64,000 nt of DNA from Aristolochia californica (lineage: Eukaryota > Streptophyta > Magnoliopsida > Piperales > Aristolochiaceae): assembly GCA_029961685.1 (NCBI GenBank), contig JARWKL010000004.1, positions 25,053,610 to 25,117,609 of the forward strand, written 5' to 3'. The notes beneath the pieces were generated by a model. That model was not told where the DNA came from, did no database searches, and saw only the letters and a list, made by a program, of their open reading frames with translations. This document shows positions 34,350 to 48,213 of this stretch, piece after piece. The position numbers and the translations under genes were made by a program. Within the stretch, counting starts at the first letter, position 1; each line of letters opens with the position of its first letter.

Positions 34350-36967
34350 GGATCCATTGGTCATTTGATTCTTTAACATGTTTCAAGCATGGATTTCCTT
34401 TTTTATAAATATTTGTAGAAAAATGCTCTCTTATAAAATTCAGTGGTATTACGGTAGAAGTAATGGAATTTCCCAAACTTGGATAACAAAATTTTTGTAT
34501 TCATTTGTGGTGTGTGAATAAATTTTCTTTACTTACTTTTGTATATTTCTTTAAATTCCTTCCATACATAAACTCTAAAATTTTCAGTTTGTTGTGATCT
34601 ATTTCCTTTTTATCTCTTTTTTTTGTTTACGAGATGAAGGGAAAGTGAAAACTGAAGTTTACATTTAAGAAAAAAGTATACATCTAAAATGGAAATGAAA
34701 AATGCAGAAATATAGAGAGAGATAATTCCAAAAAGTGTTTGTAATTTTTTGGGATTGTAAACTCTTTTTAGTTTTTATATATCAGGTTCAGCAATCTTCG
34801 ATAAAAGGGGAAGGCGGGGGATTTTTTACTCAGTGTTGACTCCCAATCCATATGTCATTTCTTAAAAAAATATAGCCCGTTATGCATGATAAAACACTTT
34901 ACAATCACCTATAATCGTTAGGTCAGCTTTTTTTAAATGGGCAAAATAATGGCTTTTTTTTAATAGGGTAAATATCCCACCGCACGTTCACTTGAGAATT
35001 TAATGTTATTCTCTTTAAAACGTTTGGATCCATAGGTCATTTGCATCTACCATATATTTCAAGCATGCATATCCATTTTTTAAAAGATCTGTAGAAAAAT
35101 CACTTTCTTATAAAATTCCGATCTATTAGGGTTGAACTAGTGGAATTTCCCAAACTTGGAAAACAAAACTTTTGTGCTCATTTGTGGTGTGTGAATAAAT
35201 TTTCTTTACTTACTTTTGTTTATTGCTTTAAATTCTTTCCATTCATAAACTCTAAAATTTTTATTTTGTTGTGATCTATTTGCCATTTATATCTTTTTTT
35301 TGTTTATGAGATGAAGGGAAAGTGAAAAATCAAGTTTTTATTTAAGAAAAAAGTATACATGTAAAATGGAAATGCCCAATGCTCAAATGTAGAGAGAGAT
35401 AATTCGAAAATGTGTTTGTAATTTTTCGGGATTGTAAACTCTTTTTAGTATTTATATGTCACGTTAAACAAAAATATAGCCCGTTACGCATGATAAATCA
35501 CTTTACAATCACCTATGATCGTTAGGTTAACTTTTTGTAAATAGGCAAAAAATGGCGTGTTTGACTAAGGTAAATATCCCACCACACGTTCTCTTGAGAA
35601 TTTAATGATATCCTCTTTAAAATATTTGGATCCATAGGTCATTTGAATCTTTAACATGTTTCAAGAATGCATATACATTTTTTAAAATATATATAGATAA
35701 ATCTCTTTCTTATAAAATTCCGAGCTATTAGGGTTGAACTAGTGGAATTACCCAAACTTGGATAACAAAACATTTGTGTTCATTTGTAGGGTGTGAATAA
35801 ATTTTCCTTACTTACATTTGTTTATTGTTTTAAATTGTTTCTGAACATAAACTCTGAAATTTTCATTTTGTTGTGATCTATTTGCCTTTTATCTCATTTT
35901 TTTGTTTACGAGATGAAGGGGAAGTGAAAACTCAAGTTTTTATTTAAGAAAAAGTATATGTTAAAAATGCAAATGGACAATGCACAAAAGTAGAGAGAAA
36001 TAATTCCAAAAAGTGTCCATAATTTTAAGGGATTGGATGCTCTTTTTATTTTTATATTTCAGGTTCTACAATCGTCGGGAAAAGGGGGAGGTGGAGAATT
36101 TTTAACTGAGTGTTGACTCCCAATCCATAACTCATTCTTTACAAAAGTATAACCTATTACGAATGATAAATCACTTTACAATCATGTATGATCGTTAGGT
36201 CACCTTTTTTTAAATGGGCAAACTAATGGCTTATTTGACTCGGGTAAATATCGCACTACACGTACACTTGAGAATTTAATGTTATTCTCTTTTAAAGGTT
36301 TGGATCCATAGGTCATTTGCATATTTAACATGTTTAAAGCATGCATATCCATTTTCTAAAACATGTGTAGAAAAATATCTTCTTATAAAATTCCAAGCTC
36401 TTATGGTTGAATTTCCCAAACTTGGATAACAAAAATTTTGTGTTCATTTGTCGTGTCTGAATAATTTTAATTTTTAAAATTTGTTTATTGCTTTAAATTC
36501 TTTCCAAACATAAACTCTAAAATTTTCAGTTTGTTGTGATCTATTTGCCATTTATCTGTTTTTTTTGTTTATGAGATGAAGGGCAAGTGAAAACTCAATT
36601 TTTGATTTAAGAAAAAAGTATACATCTAAAATGGAAATGCACAATGAAAAATTGTAGAGAGAGATAATTCCAAAAATGTTTTTGTAATTTTTAGGGATTG
36701 TAAACTCTTATTAGTTTTTTATATATCAGGTTCTGCAATCGTCGGGAAAAGGGGGAGTCGGGGGATTTTTTATTGAGTGCTGACTCCTAATCCATAATTC
36801 ATTCCTTGAAAAATATAGCTCGTTATGCATGATAAATCACTTTAAAATCATCAATGATCCATAGTTCAGCTTTTTGTAAATGGGCAAAACAATGGCTTGT
36901 TTGACTCGTGTAAATATCCCATCGCACGTTCACTTGAGAATTTAATGTTATTCTCTTTAAAAGGTTT
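34350..36967 (+). repeat. HOR copy 2, segment S1 (4 monomers)
   Basis: Phase sites are at 34350, 35026, 35628 and 36302, pairing with 5862, 6537, 7211 and 7885. The second unit is only 602 bp because about 71 bp including the whole G-rich box is missing at 35466 (TATATGTCACGTT runs straight into AAACAAAAATATAG). The partners at 6537 and 55581 retain the box, so the loss is specific to copy 2. Confidence 0.85.
35455..35480 (+). repeat. 71 bp deletion removing the G-rich box
   Basis: TATATGTCACGTT joins AAACAAAAATATAGCCC, skipping the G-rich box and GTTGACTCC. The partners at 6963-7050 and 56060-56150 are intact. This and 43287 are the clearest monomers without the box, so the box is not required for a monomer to persist in the array. 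Confidence 0.85.
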
Positions 36968-39900
36968 GGATCCATAGGTCATTTACATCTTGAACATGTT
37001 TCAAGCATGCATATCCATTTTTTAAAACATGTGTAGAAAAATCTCTTTCTTATAAAATTCGGAGCTATTAGGGTTGTACTAAAAGGAATTTCCCAAACTT
37101 GGATAACAAAACTTTTGTGTTAATTTGTGGTGTGGGAATAAATTTTTTTCACTTACATTTGTTTATTGCTTTAAATTCTTCCCATACATCAACTCTAAAA
37201 TTTTCATTTTGTTGTGAGCTATTTGCCTTTTACCTCTTTTTTTTTGTTTACGAGATGAAGGGAAAGTGAAAACTCAAGTTCTGATTTAAGAAAAAAGTAT
37301 ACATCTAAAATGGAAATGCACAATGCACAAATGTAGAGAGCGATAATTCCAAAAAGTGTTTGTAATTTTTAGGGATTATAAACTCTTTTTAGTTTTTATA
37401 TATCAGGTTATGCAATCATCGGGAAAAGGGGGACGCGGGGGATTTTTAACAGAGCGTTGTCTCCCAATCCATAAGTCATTCCGTGCAAAAATATAGCCCA
37501 TTACACATGATAAATCACTTTACAATCATCTATGATCGTTAGGTCAGCTTTTTGTTAATGGGCAAAATAATGGCTTGTTTGATTCGGGTAAATATCCCAC
37601 TGCACGTTCTCTTGTGAATTTAATGTTATTCTCTTTAAAAGGATTGCATCCATAGATCATTTTCATCTTTAACTTGTTTCATGCATGCATATCCATTTTT
37701 TAAAACATGAGTAGAAAAATCTCTTTCTTATAAAATTCCGAGCTATGAGGGTTGAACTAGTGGAATTTTCAAAACATGGATAATGAAACTTTTGTCTTCA
37801 TTTGTGGTGAGTGAAAAAATTTTCTTTACTTACATTTGTTTATTGCTTTAAATTCTTTCCATACATAAACTCTAAAATTTTCAGTTTGTTGTGATCTATT
37901 TGCCTTTTATCTCTTTTTTCTGTTTACGAGATGAAGGGAAAGTGAAATTCATGTTTTGATTTAAGAAAAAAGTATACATCTAAAATGGAAATGAACAATC
38001 CCAAAATTTAGAGAGAGATAATTCCAAAAAGTGTTTGTAATTTTTAGGAATTGTAACTCTTTTTATTTTTTATATATTTTGTTCTGCAATCATTGGGAAA
38101 TAGGGGAGGCGGGGGACTTTTAACTGAGTGTTGACTCCCAATCTATAAGTCATTCCTTAAAAAAATATAGCCCGTTACGCATGATAAATCACTTTACAAT
38201 CAACTATGATCCTTCGTTCAGCTTTTTGTCAATGGGCAAAATAATGGCTTGTTTCACTCGGGTAAATAGCCCACCGCACGTTCACTTGAGAATTTAATGT
38301 TATTATCTTTAAAAGTTTTGGATCCGTAGGTCATTTGCATTTGTTACATGTTTCAAGCATGCACATCCTTTTTTTAAAACATATGTAGAAAAATCTCTTT
38401 TTTATAAAATTTCGAGCTATTAGGGTTGAACTAGTGGAATTTCCCAAACTTGGATAACAAAACTTTTGTATTCGTTTGTGGTATGTGAATAAATTTTCTT
38501 TACTTACATTTGTTTATTGCTATAAATTCTTTCCATATATAAACTCTAAAATTTTCATTTTTTTTGAGATCTATTTGCCTTTTATCTCTTTTTTTTGTTT
38601 ACGAGATGGAGGGAAAGTGAAAACTCAAGTTTTGATTTAAGTAAAAAGTATGCATCTAAAATGGAAATACACAATGCACAAATGTAGAGAGAGATAATTT
38701 AAAAAAGTGTCTATAATTTATAGGGATTGTAAAATATTTTCAGCTTTTATATATCAGGTTTTGCAATCGTTGAGAAAAGGGGGAGGCAGGGGATTTTTAA
38801 CTGAGTGTTGACTCCCAATCCATAAGTAATTCCTTTAAAACATATAGCCAGTTATGCTTGATAAATCACTTTCCTATCACCTATAATCGTTAGGTCAGCT
38901 TTTTGGAAATGGGAAAAAATGGCTTGTTTGACTCTGGAAAATATCCTACCGTACGTTTAGTTGAGAATTTAATGTTATTCTCTTTAAAAGGTTTGGATCC
39001 ATAGGCAATTTGCATCTTTAACATGTTTCAAGCTTGCATATCCATTTTTTAAAACATGTGTAAAAAAATCACTTCTTAAAAAATTCCGAGCTATTAGGGT
39101 AGAACTTGTGGAATTTCCCAAACTTGGATAACTATACTTTTTTGTTCATTTTTGGTGTGTCAATAAATTTTATTTACTTATATTTGTTCATTGCTTTAAA
39201 TTCTTTCCATGCATAAACACTAAAATTTTGAGTCTATTGTGTTCAATTTGCCTTTTATCTCTTTTTTTGTTTACGAGATAAGGAAAAGTGAAAACTCAAG
39301 TTTTGATTTAAGAAAAAAGTATACATCTAAAATGGAAATGCACAATGCACAAATGTAGAGAGAGATAATTCCAAGAAGTGTTTGCAATTTTAAGGGATTT
39401 TAAACTCATTTTAGTCTTAATATATCAGGTTCTGCAATCTTCGGGAAAAGGGGGAGGCGGGGGATTTTTAAAAGAGTGTTCACTCTCAATCCATAAGTCA
39501 TTCCTTAAAAAAATATACCCCGTTATGCATGGTAAATCACTTTACAATCATCTACAATCGTAAGGTCAGCTTTTTGTATATAGGCAAAATGGTGGCTTGT
39601 TCGACTCGGGTAAATATCCCACTGCTTGTTTACATGAGAATTTAATATTTTTCACTTTAAAAGCTTTGGATCCATAGGTCATTTGAGTCTTTAACATGTT
39701 TCCAGCATGCATATCCATTTTTTAAAACATGGGTAGAAAAATATCTTTCTTGTAAAGTTCCGAGCTATTCGGGGTGAACTAGTGGAATTCCCCAAACTTG
39801 GAAAAGAAAAATTTTGTGTTCATTTTCGGTTTGTGAATAAAATTTATTTAATTACATTTTTTATAGCTTTAAATTCTTTCCATACATTAGCTCTAAAATT

Positions 39901-42900
39901 TTCATTTTGTTGTGATTTATTTGCATTTGATCTCTTTTTTTTGTTTACGATTTGAAGGGAATGTGAAAACTCAACTTTTGATGTAAGAAAAAAGTATACA
40001 TCTAAAATGGAAATGCACAATTCACAATTGTAGAGAGAGATAATTCCAAAAAGTGTTTGTAATTTTTAAGGATTGCAAACTCTTTTTAGTTTTTATATAT
40101 CGGGTTTTGCAATTGTCGGGAAAAGGGGAAGGCGGGGGGGTTTTTAACTGAGTGTTGACACCCAATCCACAAGTCATTCCTTACAAAAATATAGCCCGTT
40201 ACGCATGATAGATCACTTTACAATCATCAATGATCGTTAGGTCAGATTTTTGTAAATGGGCAAAATAATAGCTTGTTTTACTCGAGTAAATATCCAACCG
40301 CATGTTCACTTGTGATTTTAATGTTATTCTCTATAAAAGGTTTGGATCCATAGGTCATTTGAATCGTTAACATGTATCAAGCATGCATATGCATTTTTTT
40401 AAAACATGTGTCAAAAAATCTCTTTCTTATAAAATTCCGAGCAATTAGGGTTGAACTAGTGGAATTTCCCAAACTAGGATAACAAAACTTTTGCGTTCAT
40501 TTGTGGCGTGTGAATAAATTTTCTTTACTTACATTTTTTTATTGCTTTAAATTCTTTCCATACATAAACTCTAAAATTTTTAGTTTGTTTTGATCTTTTT
40601 GCCTTTTATCTCTTTTTTTTGTTTCCTAGATGAAGGGAAAATGAAAACTCAAGTTTTGATTTAAGATAAAAGTATATATCTAAGGTGGAAATACACTATG
40701 GACAAATGTAGAGAGAGAGATAATTCCAAAAAGTAACCGTAATTTTTAGGGATTGTAAACACTTTACGTTTTTTATATATAAGGTTCTGCAATCTTCGGG
40801 AAAAGGGGGAGGCGGGCGATTTTTAACTAAGTGTTGACTGCCAATCCATAAGTCATTTCTTACAAAAATATAGCCCGTAACGCTGATCGTTAGGTCAACT
40901 TTTTATAAATGGGCAAAATAGTGGCTTGTTTGACTCGGGAAAATATCCCACCACACATTCACTTGAGAATTTAATGTTATTCTCTTTAAAAGGTTTGGAC
41001 CCTTAGGTCATTTGCATCTTTAACATGTTTCAAACGGGCATATCTTTTTTTTAAAACATGTGTAGAAAAATCTCTTTCGAATAAAACTCCAATGTGATTA
41101 GGGTTGAACTAGTGGAATTACCAAAACTTAGATAACAAGACTTTTGTGTTAATTTGCGGTTTGTGAATAAATTTTCTTTGCTTACATTTGTTCATTGCTT
41201 TAAATTCTTTCCATACGTAAACTCTAAAACTTTCATTTTCAAGTCATCTCTTTGCCTTTTATCTCTTTTTCATGTTTACAAGATGCAGGGAAAGTGAAAA
41301 CTCAAGTTTTGATTGATGAAAAAGTATACATCAAAAATGGAAATGCACAATGCACAAATATAGAGAGAGATAATTCTAGAAAGTGTTTGTAATTTTTAGG
41401 GATTGTAAACTTTTTTTAGTTTTTATATATTAGGTTCTGCAATCGACGAGAAAAGGGGGAGACGGGGAATTTTTAACTGAGTGTTGACTCGCAATCCATA
41501 ACTCATTCCTTACAAAAATATTGCCCGTTACGCATGATAAATCACTTTGCAGTCGTCTATGATCGTTAGGTCAGCTTTTTGTAAATGGGGAAAATAATAG
41601 CTTGTTTGACTCGAGTAAATTTTCCACCGCACGTTCACTTGAGATTTTGTTGTTATTCTCTATAAAAGGTTTGGATCCATAGGTCATTTGCATCTTTAAC
41701 ATGTATCATGCATGCATATCCATTTTTTAAAACATGTGTAGAAAAATATCTTTCTTATAAAATTCCAAGAAATTGGGGTTGAACTAGTGGCATTTTCGTA
41801 ACTAGGATAACAAAACTTTTGTGTTCATTTGTGGTGTGTGAATAAATTTTCTTTACTAACATTTGTTTATTGCTTTAAATTCTTTCCATACATAACTCTA
41901 AAATTTTCAGTTTGTTCTGATCTTTTTGTCTTTAATCTCTTTTTTTTTTTTTAGATGAAGAGAAAGTGAAAAGTCAAGTTTTGATTTAAAATAAAAGTAT
42001 ACATCTAAAATGGAAATGCACAATGCACAAAGGTAGAGAGAGATAATTCATAAAAGTGTCCATAATTTTTAGGGATTGTAATCACTTTTCATTTTTTATA
42101 TATCAGGTTTTGCAATCGTCGGGAAAAGGGGGGGAGTGTTGACTCCCAATCCATAAGTCATTCCTTACAAAAATCTAGCCCGTTACGCTGATCGTTGGGT
42201 CAGATTTTTGTAAATGGGCAAAATAATGGCTTGTTTGACTCGGGAAAATATCCCACCGCACGTTCACATGAGAATTTAATGTTATTCTCTTTAAAAGTTT
42301 ATTCTCTTGAGAATTAAATGTGATTTTCATCTATAACATGATTCAAGCGTGCATATCTACTTTTTAAAACATGTGTAAAAAATTCTCTTTCTTATAAAAA
42401 TCCGAGCTATTAGGGTTGAATTAGTGGAATTACCCAAACTTGGATAACAAGACTTTTGTGTTAATTTGTGGTTTGTGAATAAATTTACTCTTATTACATT
42501 TGTTCATTGCTTCAAATTCTTCCCACACACAAAATATAAAACTTTAATTTTGATGTGATCTATTGGCCTTGAAGAAAAATGTATCAATCAAAAATGGAAA
42601 TGTAGAATGCATATATGTAGAGAGAGATAATTCCAAAATGTGCCTGTAATTTTTAGGGATTGTAAACTCTTTTTAGTTTTTATATATCAGGTTCTGCAAT
42701 CTTCGGGAAAAGGGGGTGGCGGGGGATTTTTAACTGAGTTTTGACTCCGTATCCATAAGTCATTCCTTCCAAAAATTTAGCCTCTTACGCATCATAAATC
42801 ACTTTACAATCATCTATGATCGTTAGGTCAGCTTTAGGTAAATGGGTAAAATAATTGCTTGTTTGGTAAATATCCCACTGCACGTTCTCTTGAGAATTTA

Positions 42901-43274
42901 ATTTTATTCTGTTTAAAACGTTTGGATCCATAGGTCATTAGTATCTTTAACATGTTTTTAGCAGGAATATCTATTTTTTAAAACATGTGTAGAAAAATCT
43001 CTTTCTTATAAAATTCCGAGCTATTAGGGTTGAACGAGTGGAATTACCGAAACTTGGATAGCAAAACTTTTGTGTTCATTTGTTGTGTGTGAATAAATTT
43101 TATTTTCTTACATTTGTTCATTGCTTTAAATTTTTTCCATACATAAACTCTAAAATTTTCATTTTGTTGTGCTGTACTTGCCTTTCATCTTTTTTTTTTT
43201 TTTGTTTACAAGATGAAGGGAAAGTGAAAACTCAAGTTTTTATTTAAGAAAAAAGTATACATCTGAAATGGAAA

Positions 43275-43310
43275 TGCACAATGCAAAAGAGGGAAAAGAG
43301 GGAGGCAAGG
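43275..43310 (+). repeat. 88 bp deletion at the start of the G-rich box
   Basis: AATGCACAATGCAAAA is followed by GAGGGAAAAGAGGGAGGC. The partner at 14060-14170 has the intervening AGAGAGAGATAATTCC and TTTTTAGTTTTTATAT stretches. The unit is 592 bp instead of 680. Confidence 0.85.
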
Positions 43311-43978
43311 GATTTTAAACTGAGTGTTGACTCCCAATCCAAAAGTCATTCCTTACAAAAATATAGCCTGTTACGCTTGATAAATCACTTTATAATCCTC
43401 TATGATCGTTAGGTCAGCTTTTTGTAAATTGGCAAAATAATGGCTTGATTGACTCGGGTAAATATCCCACTGCATGTTCTCTTGAGAATTTAATGTTATT
43501 CTCTTTAAAAGATTTGGATCCTTAGGACATTTGCATCTTTAACATGCTTCAAGCATGCATATCCATTTTTTAAAACATACGTAGATAAATCTCTTTCTCA
43601 TAAAATTCCGAGCTATTTGGGTTGAAGTAGTGGAATTACCCAATCTTGGATAACAAAATTTTTGTGTTCATTTGTTGGATGTGAATAAATTTTCTTTACT
43701 TGCATTTTTTTATTGCTTTAAATTGTTTCTGTACATAAACTCTAAAATTTTCATTTTGTTGTGATCTATTTGCCTTTTATCTCTTTTTTATTTTACAAGA
43801 TGAAAGGGAAGTGAAAACTCAAGTTTAATTTAAGAAAAAAGTATACGTTTAAAATAGAAATTCAGAATGCACAAATGTAGAGAGAGAAAATTCCAAAAAG
43901 TTTCTGTATTTTTTAGGGATTGGAAACTCTTTTTAGTTTTTAAATTTCAGGTTATGCAATCGTCAGGAAAAGGGGGAG

Positions 43979-44142
43979 GCGGGGGATATTTAACTGAGTG
44001 TTGACTCCCAATCCATAAGTCATTCCGTAAAAATATAGCGTGTTAGGCATGAAAAATATAGCGGGGGATTTTTAACCTTGTGTTGACTCCCAATCCTTAA
44101 GTCATTCCTTATACAAATATAGCCCGTTACGGATGATAAATC
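43979..44142 (+). repeat. 82 bp partial tandem duplication, copy 2
   Basis: This is the partner of 14847-15010, in a unit of the same 756 bp length. It serves as a shared rare marker proving that the two S2 segments descend from one ancestor. Confidence 0.88.
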
Positions 44143-45149
44143 ACTTTATAATCATCCATGATGGTTAGGTCAGCTTTTTGTAAATGGGCTAAATAATGGC
44201 TTGTTTGACTCGAGTAAATATCCCACCGCATGTTCACTTGAGATTTTAATGTTTTTTTCTTTAAAAGGTTTGGAACCATAGGTCATTTGCATCTTTAACA
44301 TGTTTCAAGCATGCAAATCCATTTTTTAAAACATGTGTAGAAAAATCTCTTTCTTATAAAATTCCAAGCAATTAGGGTTGAACTAGTGGAATTTATGAAA
44401 CTATGATAAGAAAACTTTTGTGTTCGTTTGTGGTGTGTGAAAATATTTTCTTTACTTGCATTCTTTTATAGCTTTAAATTCTTTCCATACATAAAACTCT
44501 AAAATTTTCAATTTGTTGTGATCTTTTTGCCTTTTATCTCTTTTTTGTTTTGTTTCCGAGATGAAGGGAAAGTGAATACTCAAGTTTTGATTTAAGATAA
44601 AAGTATACATCTAAAATGGAAATGCACAATGCACAAATGTAGAGAGAGATAATTCCAAAAAGTGGTTGTAATTTTTAGGGACTGTAAACTTTTTTTAGTC
44701 TCTATATATCAGGTTTTGCAATCTTCGGGAAAAGGGGGAGGCGGGGGATTTTTAACTGAGTGTCGACTCCCAATCCATAAGTCATTCCTTACAAAAATAT
44801 ACCCTGTTACGCTGATCGTTAGGTTAGCTCTTTTGTAAATGTGCAAAATAATGGCTTGTTTGACTCGGGAAAATATCCCACCGCACGTTCACTTGAGAAT
44901 TTAATGTTATTCAGTTTAAAAGGATTGGATCCATAGGTCATTTGCATCTTTCACATGTTTCAAGCGTGCATATCTATTTTTTAAAACATGTGTAGAAAAA
45001 TCTTTTTCTTATAAAATTTCGAGCTTTTAGGGTTGAACTAGTGGAATTAGGCAAACTTGGATAACAAGACTTTTGTGTTAATTTGTGGTTTCTGAATAAA
45101 TTTTCTTTTATTACATTTTTCATTGCTTTAAATTCTTTCCATACATAAA

Positions 45150-45250
45150 CTCTAAAACTTTAATTTTGAAGACATGTCTTTGCGTTTTATCTCTTTTTTA
45201 TGTTTACGAGATGAAGGGAAAGTGAAAACTCAAGTTTTGATTTAAGATAA
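45150..45250 (+). repeat. Mosaic junction, S2 to hexamer region in copy 2
   Basis: To about 45157 the unit matches 15795-16025. About 45158-45215 matches 19978-20040 (TTTTGAAGACATGTCTTTGC or close). From about 45240 it matches 19405 and 23305 (TTTAAGATAAAAGTATACAT). Copy 2 thereby skips several kb present in copy 1. Two short monomers end up adjacent here (markers at 44811 and 45461), breaking the alternation. Confidence 0.65.
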
Positions 45251-48213
45251 AAGTATACATCTAAAATGCAAATGCACAATGCACAAATGTAGAGAGAGAT
45301 AATTCCAAAAAGTGTCCGTAATTTTTAGGCATTGTAAACACTTTTTAGTTTTTATATATAAGGTTCTGCAATCATCAGGAAAAGGGGGAGGCGGGGGATT
45401 TTTAACTGAGTGTTGACTCTCAATCCATAAGTCATTCCTTACGAAAATATAGCCCGTTACGCTGATCGTTAGGTCAACTTTTTGTAAATGGGCAAAATAA
45501 TAGCTTGCTTGACTCGGGAAAATATCCCACTGCACGTTCACTTGAGAATTTAATGTGATTCTCTTTAAAAGGTTTGGATCCTTAGGTCATTTGCATATTT
45601 AACATCTTTCAAGCGGGCATATCTATTTTTTAAAACATGTGTATAAAAATCTCTTTCTAATAAAATTCCAATGCTATTAGGGTTGAACTAGTGGAATTAC
45701 CCAAACTTGGATAACAAGACTTTTGTGTTAATTTGTGATTTGTGAATAAATTTTCTTTTCTTACATTTGTTCATTGCCTTAAATTCTTTCCATACATAAA
45801 CTCTAAAACTTTAATTTTGAAGTCATGTCTTTTCCTTTTATCTCTTTTTTATGTTTACGAGATGAAGGGAAGGTGAAAACTCAAGTTTTGATGTAAGAAA
45901 AAGCATACATCTAAAATGGAAATGCACAATGTACACATATAGGGAGAGATAATTCCTGAAATGTTTTTAATTTTTAGGGATTGTAAATTTTTTTTAGTTT
46001 TTATATATCATGTTTTGCAATCGTCGAGAAAAGGGGGAGGGGGAAATTTTTAACTATGTGTTGACTCGCAATCCATAAGTCATTTCTTACAAAACTATTG
46101 CCCGTTACGCATGATAAATCACTTTACAATCATCTATGATCGTTAGGTCAGCTTTTTGTAAATGGGCAAAATAATAGCTTGTTTGACTCGAGTAAATATC
46201 CCACCGCACGTTCACTTGGGATTTTAATGTTATTCTCTATAAAAGGTTTGGATCCATAGGTCATTTCCATCTTTAACATGTAACAAGCATGCATATCCAT
46301 TTTTTAAAACATGTGTAGAAAAATCTCTTTGTTATAAAATTCCGAGCAATTGGGGTTGAACTAGTGGAATTTCCCAAACTTGGATAACAAAACTTTTTTG
46401 TTCATTTGTGGTGTCTAAAAAAATTTTCTTTACTTACATTTGTTTATTGCCTTAAATTCTTTCCATAAATAAACTCTAAAATTTTCAACTTGTTCTGATC
46501 TTTTTGTCTTTTATCTCTTTTTTTTTGTTTTCGAGATGAAGGGAAAGTGAGAACTCAAGTTTTGATTTAAAATAAAAGTATACATCTAAAATGGAAATTC
46601 ACAATGCACAAATGTAGAGAGAGATAATTCTTAAAAGTGTCCGTAATTTTTAAGGATTGTAATCACTTTTCAGTTTTTATATATTAGGTTCTGCAATCGT
46701 CAGGAAAAGGGGGAGGCGGGGGATTTTAAACTAAGTGTTGACTCCCAATCCAAAAGTGAATCCTTAAAAAAATATAGCCCGGTACACTGATCGTTAGGTC
46801 AGCTTTTTGTAAATGGGCAAAATAATGGCTTGTTTGAATCGGGAAAATATCCCACCGCACGTTCACTTGAGAATTTAATGTTATTCTCTTTAAAAGGTTT
46901 GGATCCATAGGTCATTTTCATCTTTAACATGATTCAAGCGTGCATATCTACTTTTTAAAACATGTGTAAAAAATTCTCTTTCTTATAAAAATCCGAGCTA
47001 TTAGGGTTGAATTAGTGGATAACAAGACATCTGTGTTAATTTATGGTTTGTGAATAAATTTACTTTTATTACATTTGTTCATTTCTTCAAATTCTTTCCA
47101 CACATCAAAATCTAAAACTTTCATTTTGTTGTGATGTATTTGCCTTTTATCTCTTTTTTTATGTTTACGAGATGAAGGGAAAGTGAAAACTCAAGTTTTG
47201 AGTTAAGAAAAATCCACCAATCAAAAATGGAAATGTAGAATGCGCAAATGTAGAGAAAGATAATTCCAAAAAGTTCCTGTAATTTTTAGGGATTGTAAAC
47301 TCTTTTTAGTTTTTATATATCAGGGTCTGCAATCGTCGGGAAAAGGGGGTGGCGGGGGATTTTTAACTGAGTGTTGACTCCCTATCCATAAGTCATTCCT
47401 TCCAAAAATATAGCCTGTTACGCATGATAAATCACTTTACAATCATCTATGATCGGTAGGTCAGCTTTAGGTAAATGGGTAAAATAATCGCAGGTTTGAC
47501 TCGGGTAACTATCCCACCGCACGTTCTCTTGGGAATTTAATTTTATTCTCTTTAAAAGGTTTGGATCCATAGGTCATTTGTATCTTTAACATGTTTCTAG
47601 TAGGCATATCTATTTTTTAAAACATGTGTAGAAAAATCTCTTTCTGGTAAAATTCCGAGCAATTAGGGTGGAACTAGTGGAATTACCGAAACCTGGATAG
47701 CAAAACTTTTGTGTTCATTTGTGGTGTGTGAATAAATTTTATTTTCTTAAATTTATTCATTGCTTTAAATTCTTTCCATACATAAACTTTAAAATTTTTA
47801 TTTTTTTGTGCGCTACTTGCCTTTTATCTCTTTTTTTTGTTTACGAGATGCGGGGAAAGTGAAAACGCAAGTTTTTATTTAAGAAAAAAGTATACATCTA
47901 AAATGGAAATGCACAATGCACAAATATAGAGAGTGATAATTCCAAAAATTGTTCATAATTTTTAACGGATTGTACACGCTTTTCAGTTTTTATATACCAG
48001 GTTCTGTAATTGTCGGGAAAAGGGGGAGGCGGAGGATTTTTAACTGAGTGTTGACTCCTAATCCATAAGTCATTCCTTACAAAAATATAGTCCGTTACAC
48101 TGATCGTTAGGTAAAATTTTTGTAAATCGGCCAAATAATGGATTGTTTGACTCGAGAAAATATCCCACCGCACGTTCACTTGAGAATTTAATGTTATTCT
48201 CTTTAAAAGTTTT
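45151..48213 (+). repeat. HOR copy 2, condensed hexamer region
   Basis: Phase sites are at 45576, 46250, 46901 and 47563. They pair with 19743-21723 and with 23649-25647, so copy 2 holds the second half of one hexamer where copy 1 has two full hexamers. The unit before 47563 is 662 bp: a 15 bp loss at about 47020 removed the stretch between two TGG triplets (GTGG joined to ATAAC). The unit spanning 44927-45575 is a mosaic; see the junction entry. Confidence 0.8.

Larger units (their letters stand above)
36968..45150 (+). repeat. HOR copy 2, segment S2 (13 monomers)
   Basis: Phase sites are at 36968, 37646 (GCATCC), 38320, 38995, 39668, 40344, 40997 (GGACCC), 41673, about 42301 (site lost), 42924, 43516, 44272 (GGAACC) and 44927. 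This version keeps a full 675 bp unit where copy 1 has the 483 bp truncated one, and contains a monomer (40344-40996) with no partner in copy 1. The 42924 unit is 592 bp, with an 88 bp loss at about 43287 relative to 13704. Confidence 0.85.

Noticed and set aside
39378..39563. Glycine-rich plus-strand frame
   Set aside because: The glycine run is the G-rich box read on the plus strand; the relatives of this monomer are not open over the same span.
42121..42140. Possible assembly break at the short G-rich box
   Set aside because: Flanking sequence pairs base for base with 12841-13060 on both sides, so it is a local contraction, not a break.
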